DNA from: Chloroflexi bacterium AL-N1
GTDB taxonomy: Bacteria; Chloroflexota; Chloroflexia; Chloroflexales; Roseiflexaceae
Length of the DNA stretch: 64,000 nucleotides
Direction of reading: 5' to 3'
Assembly (NCBI GenBank): GCA_013122435.1
Contig: WYDT01000017.1
Coordinates: 90,036 to 154,035, forward strand
In this document: positions 1 to 9,335 of the stretch, piece by piece
Position numbering within the stretch: position 1 is the stretch's first letter
Layout of the letters: each line of letters opens with the position of its first letter
Translations under genes and position numbers: made by a program
The notes under the pieces: model-generated
Told to the model about the DNA's origin: nothing
The model's database searches: none
What the model saw: only the letters and a program-made list of their open reading frames with translations

Positions 1-1335
1 GCTGTGGTCATGGGTGATTATGTGTCAATTGAAGAAGGCGACCAGGTTAATTCAACAGGCCGCATCATCTCTGTGCCAGTTGGGCAGAGCTTGTTAGGAC
101 GTGTGGTAGACGCACTTGGGCAACCCATTGATGGGAAAGGCCCGATTGATACGAGTACTCTGCGTTTGATCGAGCGTATTGCCCCCGGTGTGATGACACG
201 CCAATCGGTCGATACCCCCGTACAGACTGGTATTATCTCAGTCGACGCGATGATTCCGATTGGGCGTGGTCAGCGTGAGCTGATTATTGGTGACCGTCAG
301 ACTGGTAAAACTGCTGTTGCGATAGATACAATCATCAATCAAAAGGGTAAGAAGCTTGCCTGTATTTATGTCGCTATCGGCCAAAAGCGTGCACAGGTTG
401 TGCAGTTGGTCAATCTGCTCGAACAATATGGAGCGATGGACTACACAACAGTGGTCATGGCATCGGCATCTGAGTCAGCGGCACTTCAATATATTGCACC
501 TTATTCAGGTTGTGCGATTGGCGAAGAGATTCTGGAGAATGGTGTCCAGATAGATGGTGAGACCGTAAAAGATGCGCTCATCGTCTATGATGATCTGACC
601 AAACATGCCCAGGCTTATCGTCAGGTTTCGCTCCTGTTGCGACGACCACCCGGTCGTGAGGCGTATCCGGGTGATGTGTTCTATCTTCACTCACGTCTGC
701 TTGAGCGAGCCGTACGTCTGAACGAAGAATACGGTGGTGGTTCACTCACAGCCTTGCCAATTATTGAAACGCAAGCCAACGATGTTTCAGCCTTTATTCC
801 GACCAATGTTATTTCGATTACTGATGGCCAGATCTATCTTGAGGCCGACCTCTTTAACGCTGGTATTCGCCCAGCGATCAACGTTGGTCTTTCGGTGTCG
901 CGTGTAGGAGGGGATGCCCAAACAAAGGCGATGAGTAGTATTGCTGGTAAACTCAAACTTGATCTGCAGCAGTTCCGCGACTTGGCCGCTTTCGCACAGT
1001 TTGCCTCCGATCTTGATGCAACAACGAAAGCACAAATTGATCGAGGTCTGCGCTTACAGGAGATTCTGAAGCAGCCACAATACAAACCAATGGCACTTGA
1101 AGATGAAGCTGCTATTCTTTATGCAGGTATTAACGGCTATCTTGATGAGGTGCCTGTTGAGCGTGTTGTTGACTGGAAGAATGATTTCCTTCAATTCTTG
1201 CATAGCAGTCATCCGGAAGTGCCCAAACTTATCTATCAGAATCGGCTCAAGAAGGGCTTTCCACCTGATGATGTCAAAGAAGCTCTGGTCAACGCGCTTA
1301 ATGAGTTTAACCAGATGAGTAAGTATGAAGAATAG
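1..1335 (+). CDS. atpA: F1 ATP synthase alpha subunit (5' truncated by window edge)
   Basis: This is the regulatory, nucleotide-binding alpha subunit of the F1 head of F-type ATP synthase. The frame is open from the first base, so the N-terminal part (about 70-80 residues compared with the usual ~500-residue subunit) lies outside the window. The P-loop GDRQTGKT is encoded at 289-312. The nucleotide-binding domain is followed by the alpha-type segment INVGLSVSRVGGDAQ and the helical C-terminal domain, ending NQMSKYEE. It heads the run atpA-atpG-atpD-atpC in the standard bacterial order, with 43 bases to atpG. The internal ATG at position 4 is not the true start. Confidence 0.97.
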   Translation, partial: AVVMGDYVSIEEGDQVNSTGRIISVPVGQSLLGRVVDALGQPIDGKGPIDTSTLRLIERIAPGVMTRQSVDTPVQTGIISVDAMIPIGRGQRELIIGDRQTGKTAVAIDTIINQKGKKLACIYVAIGQKRAQVVQLVNLLEQYGAMDYTTVVMASASESAALQYIAPYSGCAIGEEILENGVQIDGETVKDALIVYDDLTKHAQAYRQVSLLLRRPPGREAYPGDVFYLHSRLLERAVRLNEEYGGGSLTALPIIETQANDVSAFIPTNVISITDGQIYLEADLFNAGIRPAINVGLSVSRVGGDAQTKAMSSIAGKLKLDLQQFRDLAAFAQFASDLDATTKAQIDRGLRLQEILKQPQYKPMALEDEAAILYAGINGYLDEVPVERVVDWKNDFLQFLHSSHPEVPKLIYQNRLKKGFPPDDVKEALVNALNEFNQMSKYEE

Positions 1336-1378
1336 TAAACACCTGACAGAAGTTATCAAAAAATTGTAGAGGTGAGTT

Positions 1379-2248
1379 GTGCCAAGCACACGAGAAATTC
1401 GTCGGCGTATTAAATCAGTAAAGAATCTTTCTCAAATAACGCGTGCTATGGAGATGGTATCGGCATCACGCATGCGTCGTGCCCAACGCAATGTGTTGGC
1501 GACCCGCCCGTATGCAGATCGCTTGCTGGATGTCATGAGTGAACTCATGGCGCGCTCGTCTGGTGGTCGTCGTGGCTCGCTGTTAGAAGTACGCCCTGAT
1601 GTGAAATCAGTTGGCCTTATTGTCATCACGCCAGACCGTGGATTGGCAGGCAGCCTTGTCGCCAATGTCCTCCGTCGAGTTACTCGCACTATTGCAGATG
1701 AGCAACAACAGGGTCGTAATGTCGAGTTGCTTACGATAGGCAAAAAAGGGCGTGACTTTATGATGCGGAACGGCTTTAGCGTTATTGCTGAAATCACCAA
1801 AATAGGTGATTACCCGCGCCTTGTCGACACTCTTGGTATATCGACTAATGTCATCAATGGTTTTCGTGAGCAACGATACGATGAGGTCTATGTGATTTAC
1901 AGCGAATTTGTAAACACACTCGTTCAACGTCCAACGCTTAAACGATTGTTGCCAGTTGAGCCACCAGGAGAGGTCGCGTCCAGCCGTTTCGATTATACCT
2001 ATGAGCCGAGCCAGGAAGAAGTATTAGATGGCCTTCTCCCGCGGTTTGTTGAGGTTCAGCTTTATCAGGCGGTCCTGGAGGCCATTGCAAGTGAGCATAG
2101 TGCGCGTATGGTGGCTATGCGTAATGCAACCGACAATGCCAAAGAACTCAATCGTGATCTTACATTGACCTTTAATAAAACGCGTCAGACGAGTATTACG
2201 AATGAGGTCTCAGAGATTGCAGCCGGTGCAGCGGCACAGGGAAGCTAA
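1379..2248 (+). CDS. atpG: F1 ATP synthase gamma subunit
   Basis: This is the central rotor shaft of F1, coupling proton flow through Fo to catalysis in the alpha3beta3 head. It has 289 residues, normal for the family. The N-terminal helix (PSTREIRRRIKSVKNLSQI, then an M-E-M-VSASRMR stretch) and the C-terminal helix (SEHSARMVAMRNATDNAKEL) are the two conserved coiled-coil strands of the shaft. The start is GTG at 1379, preceded by the Shine-Dalgarno-like AGAGGTGA at 1368-1375. It lies between atpA and atpD in the ATP synthase operon. Confidence 0.97.
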   Translation: MPSTREIRRRIKSVKNLSQITRAMEMVSASRMRRAQRNVLATRPYADRLLDVMSELMARSSGGRRGSLLEVRPDVKSVGLIVITPDRGLAGSLVANVLRRVTRTIADEQQQGRNVELLTIGKKGRDFMMRNGFSVIAEITKIGDYPRLVDTLGISTNVINGFREQRYDEVYVIYSEFVNTLVQRPTLKRLLPVEPPGEVASSRFDYTYEPSQEEVLDGLLPRFVEVQLYQAVLEAIASEHSARMVAMRNATDNAKELNRDLTLTFNKTRQTSITNEVSEIAAGAAAQGS

Positions 2249-2306
2249 TCTGTGCAAAAATAATAACGCACATGGTACGCCTTATACCAAATAAAAGAGG
2301 AATATT

Positions 2307-3719
2307 ATGCCCGGAGCAACTGGACAAATTACCGATATTATGGGTGTTGTGATCAACGCCAAATTTTCTTCCAACGAAACACCAGGGATATATAATGCCC
2401 TTGAAATACAACTTGATGGTGGGGATCGCCTGGTTTGTGAGGTTCAACAACAGCTTGGCAATGGTGTGGTTAAGACTATTGCCATGAGTACGACAGAAGG
2501 TCTGCGAAGGGGCATGTCTATTGTTGATACAGGTGCTCCTATTAGTGTTCCGGTCGGTGAGGCAACCTTGGGGCGTGTTTTCAACGTGCTGGGTGAACCT
2601 ATCGACGAGGGTGCGAGCGTAGAAACGTCAGCAAGACGTGCAATTCATCAAGATGCGCCTTCATTTGAAGACCAGGCTACCCAGACTCAGATTTTTGAAA
2701 CGGGCCTAAAAGTCATTGACTTGATTGCCCCTTTTACCCGTGGTGGCAAAACCGCCATCTTTGGTGGCGCTGGCGTGGGGAAGACGGTGCTCATCCAGGA
2801 GTTGATTGCGAATGTGGCCAAAGAACAATCTGGCTATTCGGTCTTTGCCGGAGTAGGCGAACGCAGTCGCGAAGGAAACGACCTTATTCACGAAATGAAG
2901 GCTGCACGGATTGATGACAATACCAGTGTCTTTGATAAAACCGTGATGATCTTTGGTCAGATGAATGAACCCCCCGGTGCACGTCTGCGTGTGGCACTCA
3001 GTGCCATGACTGTGGCCGAGTATTTCCGTGATGAAGGCCGGGATATTCTGCTGTTTATCGATAATATTTTCCGTTTTGTGCAAGCAGGTTCTGAGGTCTC
3101 TGCCTTGATGGGACGTATGCCATCGCAGGTAGGCTATCAACCAACGCTGGGAACAGAGATGGGCGAGCTTCAGGAACGGATCACGTCCACCAAGAAGGGC
3201 TCAGTGACATCGATGCAAGCAGTTTTTGTTCCTGCCGATGACTACACCGACCCAGCACCAGCGACAACCTTTGCCCACCTGGATGCAACAGTTTCACTTG
3301 AGCGGAGTATTTCGGCGAAAGGTATTTACCCTGCGGTGGACCCACTGGCATCAACCAGCCGTATTCTAGACCCGAACATTGTCGGTGAGGAGCACTACCG
3401 TGTGGCGCAAGAAGTGAAGCGGGTACTCCAACGCTATAAAGACCTTCAGGATATTATCGCCATTCTGGGTGTCGAAGAGTTATCAGACGACGATAAATTG
3501 CTGGTGGCTCGTGCACGCAAAATCGAGCGCTTCTTCTCACAGCCATTTACGGTTGGTGAGAAATTTACCGGACGACCGGGCAAATATGTGCCGATTGCCG
3601 AAACTGTTAAGAGTTTTGTACGAGTTCTGGAAGGTGAAGCAGACCATATTCCTGAACAGTATTTCTTCCTGCAGGGCGGACTTGATGACGTTATCGCGGA
3701 GTATGAAGCTGCTAAATAA
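2307..3719 (+). CDS. atpD: F1 ATP synthase beta subunit
   Basis: This is the catalytic subunit of F1. It has 470 residues, full length for the family. The P-loop GGAGVGKT is at residues 153-160, followed by GERSREGNDL, the Walker B region DILLFIDNIFRF and the ALMGRMPSQVGYQPTL segment. The C-terminal helix carries ELSDDDK in the position of the DELSEED motif. The ATG at 2307 follows the purine-rich AGAGGAAT. It is separated from atpC by 97 bases that contain a stem-loop. Confidence 0.98.
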   Translation: MPGATGQITDIMGVVINAKFSSNETPGIYNALEIQLDGGDRLVCEVQQQLGNGVVKTIAMSTTEGLRRGMSIVDTGAPISVPVGEATLGRVFNVLGEPIDEGASVETSARRAIHQDAPSFEDQATQTQIFETGLKVIDLIAPFTRGGKTAIFGGAGVGKTVLIQELIANVAKEQSGYSVFAGVGERSREGNDLIHEMKAARIDDNTSVFDKTVMIFGQMNEPPGARLRVALSAMTVAEYFRDEGRDILLFIDNIFRFVQAGSEVSALMGRMPSQVGYQPTLGTEMGELQERITSTKKGSVTSMQAVFVPADDYTDPAPATTFAHLDATVSLERSISAKGIYPAVDPLASTSRILDPNIVGEEHYRVAQEVKRVLQRYKDLQDIIAILGVEELSDDDKLLVARARKIERFFSQPFTVGEKFTGRPGKYVPIAETVKSFVRVLEGEADHIPEQYFFLQGGLDDVIAEYEAAK

Positions 3720-3743
3720 GGCCACATACAAGATAGCAGCCGG

Positions 3744-3781
3744 ACGGATGGCAGATACACACGTATGTGGTTGCTATCCGT
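3744..3781 (+). other. Stem-loop in the atpD-atpC gap
   Basis: The arms ACGGATGGC (3744-3752) and GCTATCCGT (3773-3781) can form a nine-base-pair stem with one G-T pair. A smaller ATAC/GTAT stem is possible inside the loop. No T-tract follows, so it is not a textbook terminator. It might stabilise or attenuate the operon mRNA between the beta and epsilon genes, which are needed in unequal amounts (inference). Confidence 0.4.
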
Positions 3782-3816
3782 CTCTTACACTCTAATTACT
3801 GTGATGAGAGAACTAT

Positions 3817-4230
3817 ATGCCTATTCATCTTGAGATTGTGACCGCTGAACGATTAGTGCTTTCTGATGATGTGGATATGATCAACGCGCCTACCAAAGAT
3901 GGGCGTGTTGGTATTCTACCTCGTCACTCGCCACTGCTGACCATTCTTGAGGTTGGTGAACTCGATATCGTGAAAGATGGAACCACTACGCCCTACGCAG
4001 TTTCAGGTGGCTTCATGGAAGTATTGCCAAATCGAGTGACGATCTTGGCCGACACAGCAGAACGTGCTGATGAGATCGACGAAGTGCGAGCTGAAGAAGC
4101 ACGTCGGCGAGCCGAAGAGCAGCTTGCACAACGTAAATCTGATCAAGATCTGGTGCGTGCAGAAGCTGAACTGCGTATAGAAATAAATCGACTTAAAGTC
4201 GCTCAACTCAAGAAGAGATCGCGACGTTAA
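3817..4230 (+). CDS. atpC: F1 ATP synthase epsilon subunit
   Basis: This is the small rotor subunit that joins gamma to the c-ring and can inhibit ATP hydrolysis. It has 137 residues, the usual size. The N-terminal beta-sandwich is recognisable (MPIHLEIVTAERLVLSDDVD, then DGRVGILPRHSPLLTIL and VSGGFMEVLPNRVTILADTAE). The C-terminal two-helix part is present and rich in Glu/Arg. It is the last gene of the ATP synthase operon. mreB begins 74 bases downstream on the same strand. Confidence 0.95.
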   Translation: MPIHLEIVTAERLVLSDDVDMINAPTKDGRVGILPRHSPLLTILEVGELDIVKDGTTTPYAVSGGFMEVLPNRVTILADTAERADEIDEVRAEEARRRAEEQLAQRKSDQDLVRAEAELRIEINRLKVAQLKKRSRR

Positions 4231-4304
4231 CGCAAAATCGTATCCATCAATGTACGTAATATTGGTATCGAAACTAAGCACGTACACGTGTATTCGGGGA
4301 AGTT

Positions 4305-5315
4305 ATGGCCCGTAAAATTGGTATTGATCTGGGCACCGCCAATGTGCTGGTGTATGTAAAAGGTCGCGGTATTGTTCTTTCAGAACCCTCAGTCGTCGCA
4401 CTCTCCAGGAAAGACAACCGGATTAAGGCTGTAGGAGCCGATGCGCTGGCGATGGTTGGCCGTGAACCGGAGAGCATCGAAGTCGTGCGTCCAATGAAAA
4501 ATGGCGTTATCGCTGATTACGATATTACAGAGGCGATGCTACGACATTTTATCGGGAAATCAAACGGGCGCTTAAATCCAAGTAAACCAGAGGTGATGAT
4601 CTGTATCCCAGCAGGTGTCACAACTGTCGAGATGCGTGCGGTACGTGATGCTGCACTCACTGCTGGTGCACGTCAAGCGTTTCTCATACGTGAACCACTT
4701 GCCGCTGCTGTTGGTGCAAACATTCCGATTGCCCAACCATCAGGAAATCTCATCATCGACATTGGGGGCGGCACAACCGAAGTTGCGGTTATCTCGCTCA
4801 ATGATATTGTGGTGAGTACATCAGTCCGGGTGGGTGGCAACAAATTTGATGAGTCAATTGCTGCGTATGTCAAGCGTAAATATAATGTCTTGATCGGCGA
4901 GCGCACCGCCGAAAGTATCAAAATTGAAATTGGTTCAGCCTTGTCGCTTGAACGCCCCATCACGATGCCAGTACGTGGGCGTGATCAGGTGGCTGGCCTT
5001 CCACGCACGATTGAGATTAGCTCCAACGAGATTACTGAGGCACTGCAAGAGCCACTTGAGGCAGTGGTCAATGCAACTCGTGCCGTGTTAGCCGAAACAC
5101 CCCCTGAGCTTTCCTCCGACATTATTGACAAAGGTATGATTATGACTGGTGGTGGGTCGATGTTGCGGCGTATTAACGAGTTGTTGACCGAAGTGACCGG
5201 TGTGCCTTGCTATGTTGCCGATCAGCCAGCCAACTGTGTTGCTATTGGTACCGGTATGGCATTAGAGTATATTGATATTTTACGAGATAGCCTTTCTGGT
5301 GATGATCTGCATTAA
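4305..5315 (+). CDS. mreB: MreB-like actin homologue
   Basis: This is a bacterial actin that polymerises under the membrane and guides cell-wall synthesis in rod-shaped or filamentous cells. It has 336 residues, a normal MreB length. The actin-fold signatures are the phosphate-1 loop GIDLGTANVLVY near the N-terminus, the phosphate-2 loop IDIGGGTTEVAVISL in the middle, and MTGGGSMLRRINELL plus GTGMALEYID near the C-terminus. The ATG at 4305 follows GGGGAAG. It sits directly after atpC, without the usual mreC/mreD partners downstream. It could be an Mbl-type paralogue. Confidence 0.93.
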   Translation: MARKIGIDLGTANVLVYVKGRGIVLSEPSVVALSRKDNRIKAVGADALAMVGREPESIEVVRPMKNGVIADYDITEAMLRHFIGKSNGRLNPSKPEVMICIPAGVTTVEMRAVRDAALTAGARQAFLIREPLAAAVGANIPIAQPSGNLIIDIGGGTTEVAVISLNDIVVSTSVRVGGNKFDESIAAYVKRKYNVLIGERTAESIKIEIGSALSLERPITMPVRGRDQVAGLPRTIEISSNEITEALQEPLEAVVNATRAVLAETPPELSSDIIDKGMIMTGGGSMLRRINELLTEVTGVPCYVADQPANCVAIGTGMALEYIDILRDSLSGDDLH

Positions 5316-5351
5316 CGTGCTATCCAGGAAGGAAGCGATTCCTTTTATATT

Positions 5352-6044
5352 ATGAGACAGACATGCAACCCACCTGCGACTGGCCTTGTGCTCGAAATTG
5401 GCAGTGGTGATAATCCTAACGTGCGCTCAGATGTTTTGTGTGACCGCTTCATTGCTGATAACACTGAGCGGGGTGGCCATATCGTGATTGATCGCCCATT
5501 TGTCGTCGCTGACGCGCACTATCTTCCATTCAAAGAAGGTGCCTTCAGTTATACCATCTGCTCACATATTCTGGAGCATATGGACGACCCGCAACAGTTT
5601 GCCGATGAGCTACAACGCATCAGTGCAGCAGGCTATATCCAAAGCCCTTCCGAGATCGCCGAACGCCTCTTTCACTGGTCATTTCACCGCTGGTACGTCA
5701 ATCTGGTTGGCGATACACTGGTATTACATCCGAAAGAACCAGCTGAACCATTTGGCGAATTGTTTGATTATTTATATGAGTACAATCCGGCATATTATTT
5801 TTTTCAGCGGAGTATGCCAGAGCTCTTCTGGGCCGAGCGAGAGTGGCACGGTGATCTCAAGGTAGAAGTACGTGACGACTCACCACTGGCTCTTGACGAT
5901 CCAGCTCAATTGCAGCGGCTTGTGCATACACAGGTTTCACTCCCACGTATGTTCATCCTTTTTCTGGGATCGTTGTTGGCGCGTTCGATGCGTGTTGACA
6001 TGCGAAATCGCTTGCGTAAATTGCTACGACGTAGTTATGTCTAA
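5352..6044 (+). CDS. Class I SAM-dependent methyltransferase
   Basis: This is a 230-residue protein of the Methyltransf_11 type. Motif I is LVLEIGSGDNPN at about residues 13-24. The DAHYLPFKEGAFSYTICSHILEHMDDP stretch is typical of the acidic motif II and post-II region of these small-molecule methyltransferases. The C-terminal half is less conserved and ends in a basic tail. The substrate cannot be read from the sequence. It starts 36 bases after mreB and is followed within 33 bases by a DUF402 gene, so the three may be co-transcribed. Confidence 0.8.
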   Translation: MRQTCNPPATGLVLEIGSGDNPNVRSDVLCDRFIADNTERGGHIVIDRPFVVADAHYLPFKEGAFSYTICSHILEHMDDPQQFADELQRISAAGYIQSPSEIAERLFHWSFHRWYVNLVGDTLVLHPKEPAEPFGELFDYLYEYNPAYYFFQRSMPELFWAEREWHGDLKVEVRDDSPLALDDPAQLQRLVHTQVSLPRMFILFLGSLLARSMRVDMRNRLRKLLRRSYV

Positions 6045-6076
6045 GTAGTAGAGTTTTACCGTAGACTCAGAGCCTT

Positions 6077-6568
6077 ATGGGGACACTCACGGTCCATCTC
6101 CTCAAACCAGCCAGTGACAAAACCATCACGTATCAGGGTGAACTCATAAGTGATGAGCATGGCCATATCCTGATTCATGCACGGTGGGAGCGACCAAACC
6201 TCGATCTTGGGTATATGACATTTGAGACGGGCGATCATTTTTATGAGCATTACTATACCAATCATTGGTTCAATATTTTTGAGATTCGTAGCGATACACA
6301 AGAACTCAAAGGCTGGTATTGCAATGTAACACGACCAGTACATATCGAAGGTGATGTGGTGTACTCCGAAGATTTAGCGCTTGATCTGTTCGTATCACCG
6401 GATCGACAGACGTGCCTGCGCCTCGACGAAGATGAGTTTGAAGCTTTGGGCCTTGCTGTATCTGACACCACTACCTACCATGCGGCACTCCACGCGTTAG
6501 CAGAACTTGAACATATGGCAACACATGGTGTGGCGCCATTCGACAGTCCCCCCTTAAAAATGATATGA
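6077..6568 (+). CDS. DUF402-family protein
   Basis: This 163-residue protein fits the DUF402 family (fold related to FomD/Ntdp nucleoside di- and triphosphate hydrolases). The N-terminal half has the strand-rich VHLLKPASDKTITYQGELI region. The middle carries GWYCNVTRPVHIEGDVVYSEDLALDLFVSPD, matching the family's G-W-Y-x-N and D-x-D-L pattern, and then LDEDEFE. Acidic residues in these blocks bind divalent metal in studied members. The physiological substrate here is unknown. A 7-bp hairpin lies just downstream. Confidence 0.75.
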   Translation: MGTLTVHLLKPASDKTITYQGELISDEHGHILIHARWERPNLDLGYMTFETGDHFYEHYYTNHWFNIFEIRSDTQELKGWYCNVTRPVHIEGDVVYSEDLALDLFVSPDRQTCLRLDEDEFEALGLAVSDTTTYHAALHALAELEHMATHGVAPFDSPPLKMI

Positions 6569-6575
6569 TGCTATA

Positions 6576-6600
6576 TGCGCCTGCATAACTGATAGGCGCA
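6576..6600 (+). other. Small hairpin after the DUF402 gene
   Basis: TGCGCCT (6576-6582) and AGGCGCA (6594-6600) form a perfect seven-base-pair stem with an 11-base loop. It starts eight bases after the stop codon of the DUF402 gene. No T-tract follows, so termination is only a possibility. Confidence 0.35.
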
Positions 6601-6661
6601 GACGTTCATAAACACGACATAATTGATACATAATATTGTTCGTAATCCTAAGGGACCATAT

Positions 6662-7462
6662 ATGACAGCAGGGAATTCTCATCAAGAGAACATACTTCAT
6701 GCCCTAAAAGAAGTTGAAGATCGCAGTGCGATTCCACCAGGTGAGCAGGAACGACAGGAAGCGCTTGCTAATGCAGCACAATCGCTTCAGCTCACACCAG
6801 ATCGTGTCACCATTACCGAAGTTCGCCACCACCCACATGTACGAGCATATCTTCATGCTGCCAATGATCATCTTAAGCTGTTAGGCTACACTGAGCACGG
6901 TACGCGACATGCCGGACTAGTGGGCAACATTGCAGCAAATGTGCTTGAGCGTTTGGGCTACCTGCAACGACAGTCTGAACTCGCAGCGATTGCTGGTCTG
7001 CTTCATGACATTGGTAATGTAATCAATCGCGAGATGCATGGCCAGGCAGGCGCAATCATGGCGAAAGATATTCTGCTCAATTTAGACATGAATATTAACG
7101 AAGTTATCATGATTATGGGGGCGATAGGCAATCACGAGGAAGAACGTGGACATGCCATTAGCCCCATTGCTGCGGCTCTTATCCTGGCTGACAAAGCCGA
7201 TGTTCACCGTTCACGTGTTCACAACACCGACCCAGCCACGTTCGATATTCACGACCGTGTTAATTATGCCGCAACACATTCATTCTTGCACGTTGATGCA
7301 GAAGCACAACGTATTACGCTGGATATTACGATTGATCCATCCATAGCATCTGTTATGGACTATTTCGAGATTTTTCTTTCCCGTATGATTATCTGTCGTC
7401 GAGCGGCTGAGTTCCTTGGTTGCCGTTTTGGGTTAGAGATCAACGGGAGCAGGTTGGAATAG
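6662..7462 (+). CDS. HD-domain phosphohydrolase-like protein
   Basis: This is a predicted metal-dependent phosphohydrolase of the HD superfamily, 266 residues. The HD signature is visible: GTRHAGLVGNIAANVL (first His), LLHDIGN (the HD doublet), then IGNHEEERGHAISP and ADKADVHRSRV as later metal/phosphate-binding blocks. The start is placed at ATG 6662 because AAGGGA lies six bases upstream. A TTG 13 codons earlier is less likely. The substrate (nucleotide, cyclic nucleotide or other) cannot be told. Its 3' end is 80 bases before pckA. Confidence 0.8.
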   Translation: MTAGNSHQENILHALKEVEDRSAIPPGEQERQEALANAAQSLQLTPDRVTITEVRHHPHVRAYLHAANDHLKLLGYTEHGTRHAGLVGNIAANVLERLGYLQRQSELAAIAGLLHDIGNVINREMHGQAGAIMAKDILLNLDMNINEVIMIMGAIGNHEEERGHAISPIAAALILADKADVHRSRVHNTDPATFDIHDRVNYAATHSFLHVDAEAQRITLDITIDPSIASVMDYFEIFLSRMIICRRAAEFLGCRFGLEINGSRLE

Positions 7463-7542
7463 GCGTTGCGTGGGGAAGCGTGATCACCGTCGATTACGTG
7501 TCGCCTTGCCCGCACAACGAGGAGCAGACAAGGAGCATTTGT

Positions 7543-9141
7543 ATGAGCAATGCAACCACGACCATTGTCCAGGGTTTAGAGCGATTTGGTATCAAACCAA
7601 CTGGACATATTCACGCTAACCGTGCCGTTCCACGTCTTGTTGAGTTAGCGCTAGCGCGCAATGAAGGAGTATTGGCTGCCAATGGTTCATTTGTAAGCCG
7701 TACTGGGAAACGGACCGGTCGATCGCCGGGGGATAAGTTTGTTGTTCGCCATGAACAAAGTGATAGTGTTGAAAAGATTGCATGGGGGAAGGTCAACCAG
7801 CCACTTGATGCTGATGTGTTTGAACGTTTGAAAGCGCGTGTGGCTGATTATCTCCAATCGCGTGATCTCTTTGTGCTCGATGCTGATGTTGGTGCGGATC
7901 AGCGTTATCGCTTACCAATCCGGCTGGTCACTGACACGGCATGGCATGCCCTCTTTGCCCATCAGTTATTCCGTCGTCTCAGTCCTGAAGAACGTGCAGT
8001 ACATGAACCAGCATGGACCATTCTCTCCGCACCACGTCTGCAAGCCGATCCCGCACGTGATGGTACCAAATCAGAGACGGCTGTTGTGCTTGATGTAGAA
8101 CAACGTTTGGTACTTATTTGCGGGACAGAATACGCTGGTGAGATTAAAAAATCCATCTTCACCGTTATGAATTATGTGCTGCCGATGCAAGATGTGCTTT
8201 CGATGCACTGCTCAGCGAATAGCAGCAGCGATGGCGATGTCGCACTGTTTTTTGGCCTCTCCGGAACGGGGAAAACCACCCTCTCAGCCGATCCGAATCG
8301 CCAACTCATCGGTGATGATGAACATGGTTGGAGTGACCATGGGGTGTTTAATATTGAGGGTGGATGCTATGCGAAATGCATCGACCTGTCGCAGAAAAAC
8401 GAACCCCAAATCTGGAATGCTATTCGCTTTGGCTCGGTGGCCGAAAATGTTGTGGTTGATCCAGAAACAGGTGAACCCGACTATACTGATGACTCATTGA
8501 CCGAAAACACGCGTGTTGCCTATCCTGTTGAATACATTGACAACGCAGAACTAAGCGGCGTGGGTCAGCATCCCAAGTATATGTTCTTTCTCACGGCTGA
8601 TGCCTTTGGTATCCTTCCCCCAATTGCCCGCTTGACCATAGAACAGGCCCGCTACCACTTTTTGTCCGGTTATACGGCAAAGGCTGCTGGTACAGAAGTT
8701 GGGGTGGTGGAGCCAGAAGCCACCTTCTCAACCTGTTTTGGCGCTCCCTTCCTGCCCCTGCCCCCGCATATCTATTCACAGATGCTGGGGGAAAAACTGG
8801 AGCGTCATGGTACACAGGTATTTTTGCTGAACACTGGTTGGACGGGCGGACCATTTGGGGTGGGGGAGCGTATTAAATTGCCGTTCACACGTGCGATGGT
8901 AAGTGCAGCGCTCTCTGGTGCATTGAATGACATTCCTATGTATACCGATCCTGTGTTTGGGCTACACGTGCCACAACGTATTGAAGGAGTTCCTGAATCG
9001 TTGCTGCACCCGCGCGATACCTGGGCTGACAAAGCGGCTTACGATGGAAAAGCCCGTGAGTTGGCAGAGCGATTTGTCGAGAATTTCAAAAAGTTTACTA
9101 AGGTGCCTAAGGCGATTGAAGCAGGTGGCCCGCGCATGTAG
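7543..9141 (+). CDS. pckA: Phosphoenolpyruvate carboxykinase (ATP)
   Basis: This enzyme converts oxaloacetate and ATP to phosphoenolpyruvate, CO2 and ADP, the first committed step of gluconeogenesis in the cytosol. It has 532 residues, the normal length of the ATP-dependent form. The kinase-1a P-loop GLSGTGKTTLS begins at residue 238. The kinase-2/metal site appears in IGDDEHGWSDHGVFNIEGGCYAKCI. The substrate-binding RTGKRTGRSPGDKF is near residue 50. The start is ATG 7543, preceded by AAGGAG. The frame is open 41 codons further upstream, but that part overlaps nothing conserved. A stem-loop follows the gene. Confidence 0.97.
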   Translation: MSNATTTIVQGLERFGIKPTGHIHANRAVPRLVELALARNEGVLAANGSFVSRTGKRTGRSPGDKFVVRHEQSDSVEKIAWGKVNQPLDADVFERLKARVADYLQSRDLFVLDADVGADQRYRLPIRLVTDTAWHALFAHQLFRRLSPEERAVHEPAWTILSAPRLQADPARDGTKSETAVVLDVEQRLVLICGTEYAGEIKKSIFTVMNYVLPMQDVLSMHCSANSSSDGDVALFFGLSGTGKTTLSADPNRQLIGDDEHGWSDHGVFNIEGGCYAKCIDLSQKNEPQIWNAIRFGSVAENVVVDPETGEPDYTDDSLTENTRVAYPVEYIDNAELSGVGQHPKYMFFLTADAFGILPPIARLTIEQARYHFLSGYTAKAAGTEVGVVEPEATFSTCFGAPFLPLPPHIYSQMLGEKLERHGTQVFLLNTGWTGGPFGVGERIKLPFTRAMVSAALSGALNDIPMYTDPVFGLHVPQRIEGVPESLLHPRDTWADKAAYDGKARELAERFVENFKKFTKVPKAIEAGGPRM

Positions 9142-9172
9142 AGACCCTATCTCAAAGCATTACTATGATTGA

Positions 9173-9220
9173 TAATTGGGATGCGAAACGTTGCTATACA
9201 GGCATTTTGTATCCCAATTA
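9173..9220 (+). terminator. Probable terminator of pckA
   Basis: TAATTGGGAT (9173-9182) and ATCCCAATTA (9211-9220) are perfect ten-base complementary arms around a 28-base loop, 31 bases after the pckA stop. The downstream sequence is T-rich (CTATGTTTTGTCTTGT) but has no uninterrupted T run. This makes it a moderate candidate. Confidence 0.5.
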
Positions 9221-9227
9221 CTATGTT

Positions 9228-9256
9228 TTGTCTTGTCACTCCTACGCAGGTATGCT
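9228..9256 (+). promoter_or_regulatory. Candidate sigma-70 promoter of the ParA-like gene
   Basis: TTGTCT (9228-9233) and TATGCT (9251-9256) are separated by exactly 17 bases. Each matches the consensus hexamer at four of six positions. The element lies about 80 bases before the ATG of the ParA-like gene and just after the pckA stem-loop, which is where a promoter is expected. Confidence 0.4.
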
Positions 9257-9335
9257 AAACTCAAATAGCACAAACATACCTGCAATTGTAACGTCATTGT
9301 CTTACATCATCGACACATAGAAAAACGAGGCGGGC

